DNA of 35,545 nt from Saccoglossus kowalevskii (Eukaryota; Hemichordata; Enteropneusta; Harrimaniidae), in assembly GCF_000003605.2 (NCBI RefSeq), contig NW_003124225.1, forward strand, positions 1-35,545, read 5' to 3'. Below, piece by piece: positions 16,739-26,551 of the stretch; the stretch's first letter is position 1; each line of letters opens with the position of its first letter. A model generated the notes under the pieces. The model saw only the letters and a list, made by a program, of their open reading frames with translations, searched no databases and was not told the origin of the DNA. The position numbers and the translations under genes are program-made.

Positions 16739-16810
16739 GCCTCAGTGGCCAAGTGGTAAGGCGTCGGTCTCGTAAACCGAAGATCATGGGTTCAACCCCC
16801 ATCTAAGGCT
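16739..16810 (+). tRNA. tRNA-Thr(CGT), A68 lineage
   Basis: C5-A68 mismatch only. Confidence 0.82.

Positions 16811-16906
16811 CAGTTTCAATTATTTTAGATTTATAAAGTACAGTCAGTCTAACGATATTCTATGAATGAAAATATTTTCTTTTGTTCTGTCTTTGTGCAA
16901 CCTGTC

Positions 16907-16978
16907 GCCTCAGTGGCCAAGTGGTAAGGCGTCGGTCTCGTAAACCGAAGATCATGGGTTCAACCCCCATCTGAGGCT
16907..16978 (+). tRNA. tRNA-Thr(CGT)
   Basis: Perfect copy; upstream AACCTGTC. This and the unit before repeat the pair at 16403/16571. Confidence 0.93.

Positions 16979-17074
16979 CAGTTTCAATTATTTTAGATTC
17001 ATAAAGTACAGTCAATCTAACGATAGTCTATGAATAAAGATAATTTCTTTTGTTCTGTATTTGTTCGACATGTC

Positions 17075-17146
17075 GCCTCAGTGGCCAAGTGGTAAGGCGT
17101 CGGTCTCGTAAACCGAAGATCATGGGTTCAACCCACATCTAAGGCT
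17075..17146 (+). tRNA. tRNA-Thr(CGT), A62/A68 lineage
   Basis: A62 and A68 mismatches. Confidence 0.7.

Positions 17147-17242
17147 CAGTTTCAATTATTTTAGATTTATAAAGTACTGTCAGTCTAACGATATTCTATG
17201 AATGAAAATATTTTCTTTTGTTCGGTCTTTGTGCAACATGTC

Positions 17243-17314
17243 GCCTCAGTGGCCAAGTGGTAAGGCGTCGGTCTCGTAAACCGAAGATCATGGGTTCAAC
17301 CCCCATCTAAGGCT
17243..17314 (+). tRNA. tRNA-Thr(CGT), A68 lineage
   Basis: C5-A68 mismatch only. Confidence 0.82.

Positions 17315-17410
17315 CAGTTTCAATTATTTTAGATTTATAAAGTACTGTCAGTCTAACGATAGTCTATGAATAAAGATAATTTCTTTTGTTCTGTATTTGT
17401 TCGACATGTC

Positions 17411-17482
17411 GCCTCAGTGGCCAAGTGGTAAGGCGTCGGTCTCGTAAACCGAAGATCATGGATTCAACCCCCATCTGAGGAA
17411..17482 (+). 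tRNA. tRNA-Thr(CGT), A53/A72 lineage
   Basis: A53 and A72; class-C spacer follows. Confidence 0.65.

Positions 17483-17577
17483 TAGATACAACTGTTTTAG
17501 ATTCATAAAATACAGTTAATCTAACGATAGTTTATGAATGAGGGCATTTTTTTTGTTTTGTATTTGTGCAACATGTC

Positions 17578-17649
17578 GCCTCAGTGGCCAAGTGGTAAGG
17601 CGTCGGTCTCGTAAACCGAAGATCATGGGTTCAACCCCCATCTAAGGCT
17578..17649 (+). tRNA. tRNA-Thr(CGT), A68 lineage
   Basis: C5-A68 mismatch only. Confidence 0.82.

Positions 17650-17745
17650 CAGTTTCAATTATTTTAGATTTATAAAGTACAGTCAGTCTAACGATATTCT
17701 ATGAATGAAAATATTTTCTTTGGTTCTGTCTTTGTGCAACATGTC

Positions 17746-17817
17746 GCCTCAGTGGCCAAGTGGTAAGGCGTCGGTCTCGTAAACCGAAGATCATGGGTTC
17801 AACCCCCATCTGAGGCT
17746..17817 (+). 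tRNA. tRNA-Thr(CGT)
   Basis: Perfect copy. Its downstream spacer is a hybrid: AGTCTATGAA of one class joined to GAAAAATATTTTC of another. Confidence 0.93.

Positions 17818-17913
17818 CAGTTTCAATTATTTTAGATTCATAAAGTACAGTCAATCTAACGATAGTCTATGAAGAAAAATATTTTCTTTTGTTCTGTCTT
17901 TGTGCAACATGGC

Positions 17914-17985
17914 GCCTCAGTGGCCAAGTGGTAAGGCGTCGGTCTCGTAAACCGAAGATCATGGGTTCAACCCCTATCTGAGGCT
17914..17985 (+). tRNA. tRNA-Thr(CGT)
   Basis: Only T63 wobble differs; upstream CATGGC. Confidence 0.88.

Positions 17986-18081
17986 CAGTTTCAATTATTT
18001 TAGATTTATAAAGTACAGTCAATCTAACGATATTCTATGAATGAAAATATTTTCTTTTGTTCTGTCTTTGTGCAACATGTC

Positions 18082-18153
18082 GCCTCAGTGGCCAAGTGGT
18101 AAGGCGTCGGTCTCGTAAACCGAAGATCATGGGTTCAACCCCCATCTGAGGCT
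18082..18153 (+). tRNA. tRNA-Thr(CGT)
   Basis: Perfect copy. Confidence 0.93.

Positions 18154-18249
18154 CAGTTTCAATTATTTTAGATTGATAAAGTACAGTCAATCTAACGATA
18201 TTCTATGAATGAAAATATTTTCTTTTGTTCTGTCTTTGTGCAACATGTC

Positions 18250-18321
18250 GCCTCAGTGGCCAAGTGGTAAGGCGTCGGTCTCGTAAACCGAAGATTATGG
18301 GTACAACCCCCATCTAAGGCT
18250..18321 (+). tRNA. tRNA-Thr(CGT), A55 lineage
   Basis: T48, A55, A68. Confidence 0.62.

Positions 18322-18417
18322 CAGTTTCAATTATTTTCGATTTATAAAGTACAGTCAATCTAACAATATTCTATGAATGAAAATATTTTCTTTTGTTCTG
18401 TCTTTGTGCAACATGTC

Positions 18418-18489
18418 GCCTCAGTGGCCAAGTGGTAAGGCTTCGGTCTCGTAAACCGAAGATCATGGGTTCAACCCCCATCTAAGGCT
18418..18489 (+). tRNA. tRNA-Thr(CGT), A68 lineage
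   Basis: T26 and A68. Confidence 0.78.

Positions 18490-18585
18490 CAGTTTCAATT
18501 ATTTTAGATTTATAAAGTACTGTCAGTCTAACGATATTCTATGAATGAAAATATTTTCTTTTGTTCTGTCTTTGTGCAACATGTC

Positions 18586-18657
18586 GCCTCAGTGGCCAAG
18601 TGGTAAGGCGTCGGTCTCGTAAACCGAAGATCATGGGTTCAACCCCCATCTAAGGCT
18586..18657 (+). tRNA. tRNA-Thr(CGT), A68 lineage
   Basis: C5-A68 mismatch only. Confidence 0.82.

Positions 18658-18753
18658 CAGTTTCAATTATTTTAGATTTATAAAGTACAGTCAGTCTAAC
18701 GATATTCTATGAATGAAAATATTTTCTTTTGTTCTGTCTTTGTGCAACATGTT

Positions 18754-18825
18754 GCCTCAGTGGCCAAGTGGTACGGCGTCGGTCTCGTAAACTGAAGATC
18801 ATTGGTTCAACCCCCATCTGAGGCT
18754..18825 (+). tRNA. tRNA-Thr(CGT), T51 lineage
   Basis: C21, T41 wobble, T51-C63 mismatch; upstream CATGTT. 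Confidence 0.75.

Positions 18826-18921
18826 CAGTTTCAATTATTTTAGATTTATAAAGTACAGTCAATCTAACGATATTCTATGAATGAAAATATTTTCTTTTGT
18901 TCTGTCTTTGTGCAACATGTC

Positions 18922-18993
18922 ACCTCAGTGACCAGGTGGTAAGGCGTCGGTCTCGTAAACCGAAGATCATGGGTTCAACCCCCATCTGAGGCT
18922..18993 (+). tRNA. tRNA-Thr(CGT), A1 lineage
   Basis: A1, A10, G15: acceptor end and D stem weakened. Confidence 0.62.

Positions 18994-19089
18994 CAGTTTC
19001 AATTATTTTAGATTCATAAAGTACAGTCAATCTAACGATAGTCTATGAATAAAGATAATTTCTTTTGTTCTGTATTTGTTCGACATGTC

Positions 19090-19161
19090 GCCTCAGTGGC
19101 CAAGTGGTAGGGCGTCGGTCTCGTAAACCGAAGATCATGGCTTCAACCCCCATCTGAGGAA
19090..19161 (+). tRNA. tRNA-Thr(CGT), C53/A72 variant
   Basis: G21, C53 (T-stem mismatch, B box altered), A72; class-C spacer follows. 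Confidence 0.62.

Positions 19162-19256
19162 TAGATACAACTGTTTTAGATTCATAAAGTACAGTTAATC
19201 TAACGATAGTTTATGAATGAGGGCATTTTTTTTGTTTTGTATTTGTGCAACATGTC

Positions 19257-19328
19257 GCCTCAGTGGCCAAGTGGTAAGGCGTTGGTCTCGTAAACCGAAG
19301 ATCATGGGTTCAACCCCCATCTGAGGCT
19257..19328 (+). tRNA. tRNA-Thr(CGT)
   Basis: Only T28 (T28-G42 wobble) differs. Confidence 0.87.

Positions 19329-19424
19329 CAGTTTCAATTATTTTAGATTTATAAAGTACAGTCAATCTAACGATATTCTATGAATGAAGATAATTTCTTT
19401 TGTTCTGTATTTGTTCGACATGTC

Positions 19425-19495
19425 GCCTCAGTGGCCAAGTGGTAAGGCGTAGGTCTCGTAAACTGAATATTATGGTACAACCCCCTTCTAAGGCT
19425..19495 (+). pseudogene. tRNA-Thr-like, T arm broken
   Basis: A28 and T41 in the anticodon stem; T arm one base short (ATATTATGGTACAACC, then CCCTT); A68. 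Confidence 0.63.

Positions 19496-19591
19496 CAGTT
19501 TCAATTATTTTAGATTTATAAAGTACTGTCAGTCTAACGATATTCTATGAATAAAAATATTTTCTTTTGTTCTGTCTTTGTGCAACATGGC

Positions 19592-19663
19592 GCCTCAGTG
19601 GCCAAGTGGTAAGGCGTCGGTCTCGTAAACCGAAGATCATGGGTTCAACCCCTATCTGAGGCT
19592..19663 (+). tRNA. tRNA-Thr(CGT)
   Basis: Only T63 wobble differs; upstream CATGGC as at 17914. Confidence 0.88.

Positions 19664-19759
19664 CAGTTTCAATTATTTTAGATTTATAAAGTACAGTCAA
19701 TCTAACGATATTCTATGAATGAAAATATTTTCTTTTGTTCTGTCTTTGTGCAACATGTC

Positions 19760-19831
19760 GCCTCAGTGGCCAAGTGGTAAGGCGTCGGTCTCGTAAACTG
19801 AAGATCATGGGTTCAACCCCTATCTGAGGCT
19760..19831 (+). tRNA. tRNA-Thr(CGT)
   Basis: T41 and T63 wobbles; all stems can pair. 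Confidence 0.85.

Positions 19832-19927
19832 TAGTTTCAGTTATTTTAGATTCATAAAGTACAGTCAATCTAACGATAGTCTATGAATAAAGATAATTTC
19901 TTTTGTTCTGTATTTGTTCGACATGTC

Positions 19928-20000
19928 GCCTCAGTGGCCAAGTGGTAAGGCGTCGGTCTCGTAAACCGAAGATCATGGGTTCAACCCCCATCTGAAGGAA
19928..20000 (+). tRNA. tRNA-Thr(CGT), acceptor insertion
   Basis: Consensus to base 68, then an extra A (CTGAAGGA) with A72; class-C spacer follows. Confidence 0.65.

Positions 20001-20095
20001 TAGATACAACTGTTTTAGATTCATAAAGTACAGTTAATCTAACGATAGTTTATGAATGAGGGCATTTTTTTTGTTTTGTATTTGTGCAACATGTC

Positions 20096-20168
20096 GCCTC
20101 AGTGACCAAGTGGGTAAGGCGTCGGTCTCGTAAACCGAAGATCATTGGTTCAACCCCCATCTGAGGCT
20096..20168 (+). tRNA. tRNA-Thr(CGT), D-loop insertion
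   Basis: A10 mismatch, extra G in the D loop (AAGTGGGTAA), T51-C63 mismatch. Confidence 0.65.

Positions 20169-20264
20169 CAGTTTCAATTATTTTAGATTTATAAAGTACA
20201 GTCAATCTAACATTATTCTATGAATGAAGATAATTTCTTTTGTTCTGTATTTGTTCGACATGTC

Positions 20265-20337
20265 GCCTCAGTGGGCCAAGTGGTAAGGCGTCGGTCTCGT
20301 AAACCGAAGATTATGGGTACAACCCCCATCTAAGGCT
20265..20337 (+). tRNA. tRNA-Thr(CGT), A55 lineage, insertion
   Basis: Extra G at 9/10 (GTGGGCC), T48, A55, A68. Third neighbouring unit with a one-base insertion. Confidence 0.58.

Positions 20338-20433
20338 CAGTTTCAATTATTTTAGATTTATAAAGTACAGTCAATCTAAAGATATTCTATGAATGAAAAT
20401 ATTTTCTTTTGTTCGGTCTTTGTGCAACATGTC

Positions 20434-20505
20434 GCCTCAGTGGCCAAGTGGTAAGGCGTCGGTCTCGTAAACCGAAGATCATGGGTTCAACCCCCATCTA
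20501 AGGCT
20434..20505 (+). tRNA. tRNA-Thr(CGT), A68 lineage
   Basis: C5-A68 mismatch only. Confidence 0.82.

Positions 20506-20601
20506 CAGTTTCAATTATTTTAGATTTATAAAGTACTGTCAGTCTAACGATATTCTATGAATGAAAATATTTTCTTTTGTTCTGTCTTTGTGCAACATGT
20601 C

Positions 20602-20673
20602 GCCTCAGTGGCCAAGTGGTAAGGCGTCGGTCTCGTAAACCGAAGATCATGGGTTCAACCCCCATCTAAGGCT
20602..20673 (+). tRNA. tRNA-Thr(CGT), A68 lineage
   Basis: C5-A68 mismatch only. Confidence 0.82.

Positions 20674-20769
20674 CAGTTTCAATTATTTTAGATTTATAAA
20701 GTACAGTCAGTCTAACGATATTCTATGAATGAAAATATTTTCTTTTGTTCTGTCTTTGTGCAACATGTT

Positions 20770-20841
20770 GCCTCAGTGGCCAAGTGGTACGGCGTCGGTC
20801 TCGTAAACTGAAGATCATTGGTTCAACCCCCATCTGAGGCT
20770..20841 (+). 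tRNA. tRNA-Thr(CGT), T51 lineage
   Basis: C21, T41 wobble, T51-C63; partner of 18754. Confidence 0.75.

Positions 20842-20937
20842 CAGTTTCAATTATTTTAGATTTATAAAGTACAGTCAATCTAACGATATTCTATGAATGA
20901 AAATATTTTCTTTTGTTCTGTCTTTGTGCAACATGTC

Positions 20938-21009
20938 ACCTCAGTGACCAGGTGGTAAGGCGTCGGTCTCGTAAACCGAAGATCATGGGTTCAACCCCCA
21001 TCTGAGGCT
20938..21009 (+). tRNA. tRNA-Thr(CGT), A1 lineage
   Basis: A1, A10, G15; partner of 18922. Confidence 0.62.

Positions 21010-21105
21010 CAGTTTCAATTATTTTAGATTCATAAAGTACAGTCAATCTAACGATAGTCTATGAATAAAGATAATTTCTTTTGTTCTGTATTTGTTCGAC
21101 ATGTC

Positions 21106-21177
21106 GCCTCAGTGGCCAAGTGGTAGGGCGTCGGTCTCGTAAACCGAAGATCATGGCTTCAACCCCCATCTGAGGAA
21106..21177 (+). 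tRNA. tRNA-Thr(CGT), C53/A72 variant
   Basis: G21, C53, A72; partner of 19090; class-C spacer follows. Confidence 0.62.

Positions 21178-21272
21178 TAGATACAACTGTTTTAGATTCA
21201 TAAAGTACAGTTAATCTAACGATAGTTTATGAATGAGGGCATTTTTTTTGTTTTGTATTTGTGCAACATGTC

Positions 21273-21344
21273 GCCTCAGTGGCCAAGTGGTAAGGCGTCG
21301 GTCTCGTAAACCGAAGATCATTGGTTCAACCCCCATCTGAGGCT
21273..21344 (+). tRNA. tRNA-Thr(CGT), T51 lineage
   Basis: T51-C63 mismatch only. Confidence 0.82.

Positions 21345-21440
21345 CAGTTTCAATTATTTTAGATTTATAAAGTACAGTCAATCTAACATTATTCTATGAA
21401 TGAAGATAATTTCTTTTGTTCTGTATTTGTTCGACATGTC

Positions 21441-21512
21441 GCCTCAGTGGCCAAGTGGTAAGGCGTCGGTCTCGTAAACCGAAGATTATGGGTACAACCC
21501 CCATCTAAGGCT
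21441..21512 (+). tRNA. tRNA-Thr(CGT), A55 lineage
   Basis: T48, A55, A68. Confidence 0.62.

Positions 21513-21608
21513 CAGTTTCAATTATTTTAGATTTATAAAGTACAGTCAATCTAAAGATATTCTATGAATGAAAATATTTTCTTTTGTTCGGTCTTTGTGC
21601 AACATGTC

Positions 21609-21680
21609 GCCTCAGTGGCCAAGTGGTAAGGCGTCGGTCTCGTAAACCGAAGATCATGGGTTCAACCCCCATCTAAAGCT
21609..21680 (+). tRNA. tRNA-Thr(CGT), A68 lineage
   Basis: A68 and A70: two acceptor mismatches. Confidence 0.7.

Positions 21681-21777
21681 CAGTTTCAATTATTTTAGAT
21701 TTATAAAGTACAGTCAGTCTAACGACATTCTATGAATGAAAATATTTTTCTTTTGTTCTGTCTTTGTGCAACATGTC

Positions 21778-21849
21778 GCCTCAGTGGCCAAGTGGTACGG
21801 CGTCGGTCTCGTAAACCGAAGATCATGGGTTCAACCCCCATCTGAGGCT
21778..21849 (+). 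tRNA. tRNA-Thr(CGT)
   Basis: C21; all stems pair. Confidence 0.85.

Positions 21850-21945
21850 CAGTTTCAATTATTTTAGATTTATAAAGTACAGTCAATCTAACGATATTCT
21901 ATGAATGAAAATATTTTCTTTTGTTCTGTCTTTGTGCAACATGTC

Positions 21946-22017
21946 GCCTCAGTGGCCAAGTGGTAAGGCGTCGGTCTCGTAAAACGAAGATCATGGGTTC
22001 AACCCCTATCTAAGGCT
21946..22017 (+). tRNA. tRNA-Thr(CGT)
   Basis: A40, T63 wobble, A68; same as 2143 and 14389. Confidence 0.7.

Positions 22018-22113
22018 CAGTTTCAATTATTTTAGATTTATAAAGTACAGTCAATCTAACGATATTCTATGAATAAAGATAATTTCTTTTGTTCTGTATT
22101 TGTTCGACATGTC

Positions 22114-22185
22114 GCCTCAGTGGCCAAGTGGTAAGGCGTCGGTCTCGTAAACCGAAGATCATGGATTCAACCCCCATCTGAGGAA
22114..22185 (+). tRNA. tRNA-Thr(CGT), A53/A72 lineage
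   Basis: A53 and A72; class-C spacer follows. Confidence 0.65.

Positions 22186-22279
22186 TAGATACAACTGTTT
22201 TAGATTCATAAAATACAGTTAATCTAACGATAGTTTATGAATGAGGGCATTTTTTTGTTTTGTATTTGTGCAACATGTC

Positions 22280-22351
22280 GCCTCAGTGGCCAAGTGGTAC
22301 GGCGTCGGTCTCGTAAACCGAAGATCATGGGTTCAACCCCCATCTAAGGCT
22280..22351 (+). tRNA. tRNA-Thr(CGT), A68 lineage
   Basis: C21; C5-A68 mismatch. Confidence 0.78.

Positions 22352-22447
22352 CAGTTTCAATTATTTTAGATTTATAAAGTACTGTCAGTCTAACGATATT
22401 CTATGAATGAAAATATTTTCTTTTGTTCTGTCTTTGTGCAACATGTC

Positions 22448-22519
22448 GCCTCAGTGGCCAAGTGGTAAGGCGTCGGTCTCGTAAACCGAAGATCATGGGT
22501 TCAACCCCCATCTAAGGCT
22448..22519 (+). tRNA. tRNA-Thr(CGT), A68 lineage
   Basis: C5-A68 mismatch only. 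Confidence 0.82.

Positions 22520-22615
22520 CAGTTTCAATTATTTTAGATTTATAAAGTACTGTCAGTCTAACGATATTCTATGAATGAAAATATTTTCTTTTGTTCTGTC
22601 TTTGTGCAACATGTC

Positions 22616-22687
22616 GCCTCAGTGGCCAAGTGGTAAGGCGTCGATATCGTAAACCGAAGATCATGGGTTCAACCCCCATCTAAGGCT
22616..22687 (+). tRNA. tRNA-Thr(CGT), A68 lineage
   Basis: A30 (A30-C40 mismatch), A32, A68. Confidence 0.68.

Positions 22688-22783
22688 CAGTTTCAATTAT
22701 TTTAGATTTATAAAGTACAGTCAGTCTAACGATATCCTATGAATGAAAATATTTTCTTTTGTTCTGTCGTTGTGCAACATGTC

Positions 22784-22855
22784 GCCTCAGTGGCCAAGTG
22801 GTAAGGCGTCGGTCTCGTAAACCGAAGATTATGGGTACAACCCCCATCTAAGGCT
22784..22855 (+). tRNA. tRNA-Thr(CGT), A55 lineage
   Basis: T48, A55, A68; upstream CTGTCGTTGTGC. 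Confidence 0.62.

Positions 22856-22951
22856 CAGTTTCAATTATTTTAGATTTATAAAGTACAGTCAATCTAACGA
22901 TATTCTATGAATGAAAATATTTTCTTTTGTTCTGTCTTTGTGCAACATGTC

Positions 22952-23023
22952 GCCTCAGTGGCCAAGTGGTAAGGCGTCGGTCTCGTAAACCGAAGATCAT
23001 GGGTTCAACCCCCATCTAAGGCT
22952..23023 (+). tRNA. tRNA-Thr(CGT), A68 lineage
   Basis: C5-A68 mismatch only. Confidence 0.82.

Positions 23024-23119
23024 CAGTTTCAATTATTTTAGATTTATAAAGTACTGTCAGTCTAACGATATTCTATGAATGAAAATATTTTCTTTTGTTC
23101 TGTCTTTGTGCAACATGTC

Positions 23120-23192
23120 GCCTCAGTGGCCAAGTGGTAAGGCGTCGGTATCGTAAACCGAAGATCATGGGTTCAACCCCCCATCTAAGGCT
23120..23192 (+). tRNA. tRNA-Thr(CGT), T-arm insertion
   Basis: A32, one extra C in the T arm, A68. Downstream spacer has CAGTTGCAATT, also seen after 1038. 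Confidence 0.65.

Positions 23193-23288
23193 CAGTTGCA
23201 ATTATTTTAGATTTATAAAGTACAGTCAGTCTAACGATATTCTATGAATGAAAATATTTTCTTTTGTTCTGTCTTTGTGCAACATGTC

Positions 23289-23360
23289 GCCTCAGTGGCC
23301 AAGTGGTAAGGCGTCGGTCTCGTAAACCGAAGATCATGGGTTCAACCCCCATCTGAGGCT
23289..23360 (+). tRNA. tRNA-Thr(CGT)
   Basis: Perfect copy. Confidence 0.93.

Positions 23361-23456
23361 CAGTTTCAATTATTTTAGATTCATAAAGTACAGTCAATCT
23401 AATGATAGTCTATGAATAAAGATAATTTCTTTTGTTCTGTATTTGTTCGACATGTC

Positions 23457-23528
23457 GCCTCAGTGGCCAAGTGGTAAGGCGTCGGTCTCGTAAACCGAAG
23501 ATCATGGATTCAACCCCTATCTGAGGAA
23457..23528 (+). tRNA. tRNA-Thr(CGT), A53/A72 lineage
   Basis: A53, T63, A72; class-C spacer follows. Confidence 0.65.

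Positions 23529-23624
23529 TAGATACAACTGTTTTAGATTCATAAAATACAGTTAATCTAACGATAGTTTATGAATGAGGGCATTTTTTTT
23601 TGTTTTGTATTTGTGCAACATGTC

Positions 23625-23696
23625 GCCTCAGTGGCCAAGTGGTAAGGCGTCGGTCTCGTAAACCGAAGATCATTGGTTCAACCCCCATCTGAGGCT
23625..23696 (+). tRNA. tRNA-Thr(CGT), T51 lineage
   Basis: T51-C63 mismatch only. Confidence 0.82.

Positions 23697-23792
23697 CAGT
23701 TTCAATTATTTTAGATTTATAAAGTACAGTCAATCTAACGATATTCTATGAATGAAGATAATTTCTTTTGTTCTGTATTTGTTCGACATGTC

Positions 23793-23864
23793 GCCTCAGT
23801 GGCCAAGTGGTAAGGCGTCGGTCTCGTAAACCGAAGATTATGGGTACAACCCCCATCTAAGGCT
23793..23864 (+). tRNA. tRNA-Thr(CGT), A55 lineage
   Basis: T48, A55, A68. Confidence 0.62.

Positions 23865-23960
23865 CAGTTTCAATTATTTTAGATTTATAAAGTACAGTCA
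23901 ATCTAACGATATTCTATGAATGAAAATATTTTCTTTTGTTCTGTCTACGTGCAACATGTC

Positions 23961-24032
23961 GCCTCAGTGGCCAAGTGGTAAGGCGTCGGTCTCGTAAACC
24001 GAAGATCATGGGTTCAACCCACATCTAATGCT
23961..24032 (+). tRNA. tRNA-Thr(CGT), A62/A68/T70 lineage
   Basis: A62, A68, T70; upstream CTACGTGC. Confidence 0.6.

Positions 24033-24128
24033 CAGTTTCAATTATTTTAGATTTATAAAGTACTGTCAGTCTAACGATATTCTATGAATGAAAATATTTT
24101 CTTTTGTTCTGTCTTTGTGCAACATGTC

Positions 24129-24200
24129 GCCTCAGTGGCCAAGTGGTAAGGCGTTGGTCTCGTAAACCGAAGATCATGGGTTCAACCCCCATCTAAGGCT
24129..24200 (+). tRNA. tRNA-Thr(CGT), A68 lineage
   Basis: T28 wobble and A68. Confidence 0.8.

Positions 24201-24296
24201 CAGTTTCAATTATTTTAGATTTATAAAGTACTGTCAGTCTAACGATGTTCTATGAATGAAAATATTTTCTTTTGTTCTGTCTTTGTGCAACATGTC

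Positions 24297-24368
24297 GCCT
24301 CAGTGGCCAAGTGGTAAGGCGTTGGTATCGTAAACCGAAGATCATGGGTTCATTCCCCATCTAAGGCT
24297..24368 (+). tRNA. tRNA-Thr(CGT), A68 lineage
   Basis: T28 wobble, A32, T58 and T59 (conserved A58 lost, B box altered), A68. Confidence 0.58.

Positions 24369-24464
24369 CAGTTTCAATTATTTTAGATTTATAAAGTACA
24401 GTCAGTCTAACGATATTCTATGAATGAAAATATTTTCTTTTGTTCTGTCTTTGTGCAACCTGTC

Positions 24465-24536
24465 GCCTCAGTGGCCAAGTGGTAATGCGTCGGTCTCGTA
24501 AACCGAAGATCATGGGTTCAACCCCCATCTGAGGCT
24465..24536 (+). tRNA. tRNA-Thr(CGT)
   Basis: T23 (C12-T23 mismatch in the D stem) only; upstream AACCTGTC. Confidence 0.8.

Positions 24537-24632
24537 CAGTTTCAATTATTTTAGATTCATAAAGTACAGTCAATCTAACGATAGTCTATGAATAAAGATA
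24601 ATTTCTTTTGTTCTGTATTTGTTCGACATGTC

Positions 24633-24704
24633 GCCTCAGTGGCCAAGTGGTAAGGCGTCGGTCTCGTAAATCGAAGATCATGGGTTCAACCCACATCTAA
24701 GGCT
24633..24704 (+). tRNA. tRNA-Thr(CGT), A62/A68 lineage
   Basis: T40 wobble, A62, A68. Confidence 0.68.

Positions 24705-24800
24705 CAGTTTCAATTATTTTAGATTTATAAAGTACTGTCAGTCTAACGATATTCTATGAATGAAAATATTTTCTTTTGTTCGGTCTTTGTGCAACATGTC

Positions 24801-24872
24801 GCCTCAGTGGCCAAGTGGTAAGGCGTCGGTCTCGTAAACCGAAGATCATGGGTTCAACCCCCATCTAAGGCT
24801..24872 (+). tRNA. tRNA-Thr(CGT), A68 lineage
   Basis: C5-A68 mismatch only. Confidence 0.82.

Positions 24873-24968
24873 CAGTTTCAATTATTTTAGATTTATAAAG
24901 TACTGTCAGTCTAACGATAGTCTATGAATAAAGATAATTTCTTTTGTTCTGTATTTGTTCGACATGTC

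Positions 24969-25040
24969 GCCTCAGTGGCCAAGTGGTAAGGCGTCGGTCT
25001 CGTAAACCGAAGATCATGGATTCAACCCCCATCTGAGGAA
24969..25040 (+). tRNA. tRNA-Thr(CGT), A53/A72 lineage
   Basis: A53 and A72; class-C spacer follows. Confidence 0.65.

Positions 25041-25135
25041 TAGATACAACTGTTTTAGATTCATAAAATACAGTTAATCTAACGATAGTTTATGAATGAG
25101 GGCATTTTTTTTGTTTTGTATTTGTGCAACATGTC

Positions 25136-25207
25136 GCCTCAGTGGCCAAGTGGTAAGGCGTCGGTCTCGTAAACCGAAGATCATGGGTTCAACCCCCATC
25201 TAAGGCT
25136..25207 (+). tRNA. tRNA-Thr(CGT), A68 lineage
   Basis: C5-A68 mismatch. Downstream spacer is hybrid (TTTGGTTCTGTC joined to TTTGTTCGACATG). Confidence 0.82.

Positions 25208-25303
25208 CAGTTTCAATTATTTTAGATTTATAAAGTACAGTCAGTCTAACGATATTCTATGAATGAAAATATTTTCTTTGGTTCTGTCTTTGTTCGACAT
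25301 GTC

Positions 25304-25375
25304 GCCTCAGTGGCCAAGTGGTAAGGCGTCGGTCTCGTAAACCGAAGATCATGGATTCAACCCCTATCTGAGGAA
25304..25375 (+). tRNA. tRNA-Thr(CGT), A53/A72 lineage
   Basis: A53, T63, A72; class-C spacer follows. Confidence 0.65.

Positions 25376-25471
25376 TAGATACAACTGTTTTAGATTCATA
25401 AAATACAGTTAATCTAACGATAGTTTATGAATGAGGGCATTTTTTTTTGTTTTGTATTTGTGCAACATGTC

Positions 25472-25543
25472 GCCTCAGTGGCCAAGTGGTAAGGCGTCGG
25501 TCTCGTAAACCGAAGATCATTGGTTCAACCCCCATCTGAGGCT
25472..25543 (+). tRNA. tRNA-Thr(CGT), T51 lineage
   Basis: T51-C63 mismatch only. Confidence 0.82.

Positions 25544-25639
25544 CAGTTTCAATTATTTTAGATTTATAAAGTACAGTCAATCTAACGATATTCTATGAAT
25601 GAAGATAATTTCTTTTGTTCTGTATTTGTTCGACATGTC

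Positions 25640-25711
25640 GCCTCAGTGGCCAAGTGGTAAGGCGTCGGTCTCGTAAACCGAAGATTATGGGTACAACCCC
25701 CATCTAAGGCT
25640..25711 (+). tRNA. tRNA-Thr(CGT), A55 lineage
   Basis: T48, A55, A68. Confidence 0.62.

Positions 25712-25807
25712 CAGTTTCAATTATTTTAGATTTATAAAGTACAGTCAATCTAACGATATTCTATGAATGAAAATATTTTCTTTTGTTCTGTCTTTGTGCA
25801 ACATGTC

Positions 25808-25879
25808 GCCTCAGTGGCCAAGTGGTAAGACGTCGGTCTCGTAAACCGAAGATCATGGGTTCAACCCACATCTAATGCT
25808..25879 (+). tRNA. tRNA-Thr(CGT), A62/A68/T70 lineage
   Basis: A24, A62, A68, T70. Confidence 0.55.

Positions 25880-25975
25880 CAGTTTCAATTATTTTAGATT
25901 TATAAAGTACAGTCAATCTAACGATATTCTATGAATGAAAATATTTTCTTTTGTTCTGTCTTCGTGCAACATGTC

Positions 25976-26047
25976 GCCTCAGTGGCCAAGTGGTAAGGCG
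26001 TCGGTCTCGTAAACCGAAGATCATGGGTTCAACCCACATCTAATGCT
25976..26047 (+). tRNA. tRNA-Thr(CGT), A62/A68/T70 lineage
   Basis: A62, A68, T70; upstream CTTCGTGC. Confidence 0.6.

Positions 26048-26143
26048 CAGTTTCAATTATTTTAGATTTATAAAGTACTGTCAGTCTAAGGATATTCTAT
26101 GAATGAAAATATTTTCTTTTGTTCTGTCTTTGTGCAACATGTC

Positions 26144-26215
26144 GCCTCAGTGGCCAAGTGGTAAGGCGTCGGTCTCGTAAACCGAAGATCATGGGTTCAA
26201 CCCCCATCTAAGGCT
26144..26215 (+). tRNA. tRNA-Thr(CGT), A68 lineage
   Basis: C5-A68 mismatch only. Confidence 0.82.

Positions 26216-26311
26216 CAGTTTCAATTATTTTAGATTTATAAAGTACAGTCAGTCTAACGATATTCTATGAATGAAAATATTTTCTTTTGTTCTGTCTTTG
26301 TGCAACCTGTC

Positions 26312-26383
26312 GCCTCAGTGGCCAAGTGGTAAGGCGTCGGTCTCGTAAACCGAAGATCATGGGTTCAACCCCCATCTGAGGCT
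26312..26383 (+). tRNA. tRNA-Thr(CGT)
   Basis: Perfect copy; upstream AACCTGTC. Confidence 0.93.

Positions 26384-26479
26384 CAGTTTCAATTATTTTA
26401 GATTCATAAAGTACAGTCAATCTAACGATAGTCTATGAATAAAGATAATTTCTTTTGTTCTGTATTTGTTCGACATGTC

Positions 26480-26551
26480 GCCTCAGTGGCCAAGTGGTAA
26501 GGCGTCGGTCTCGTAAACCGAAGATCATGGGTTCAACCCACATCTAAGGCT
26480..26551 (+). tRNA. tRNA-Thr(CGT), A62/A68 lineage
   Basis: A62 and A68; partner of 8514. Confidence 0.7.

Larger units (their letters stand above)
18586..21177 (+). repeat. Block repeated with 2,016-base offset
   Basis: Units at 18586, 18754, 18922 and 19090 recur at 20602, 20770, 20938 and 21106, an offset of exactly twelve 168-base units. The shared marks are rare: C21 with T41 and T51, then A1/A10, then G21 with C53. 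Confidence 0.8.
22616..23023 (+). repeat. Block repeated at 32015-32422
   Basis: Three units (22616, 22784, 22952) recur at an offset of 9,399 bases with a shared spacer mark CTGTCGTTGTGC and the order A32, A55, A68. Confidence 0.7.
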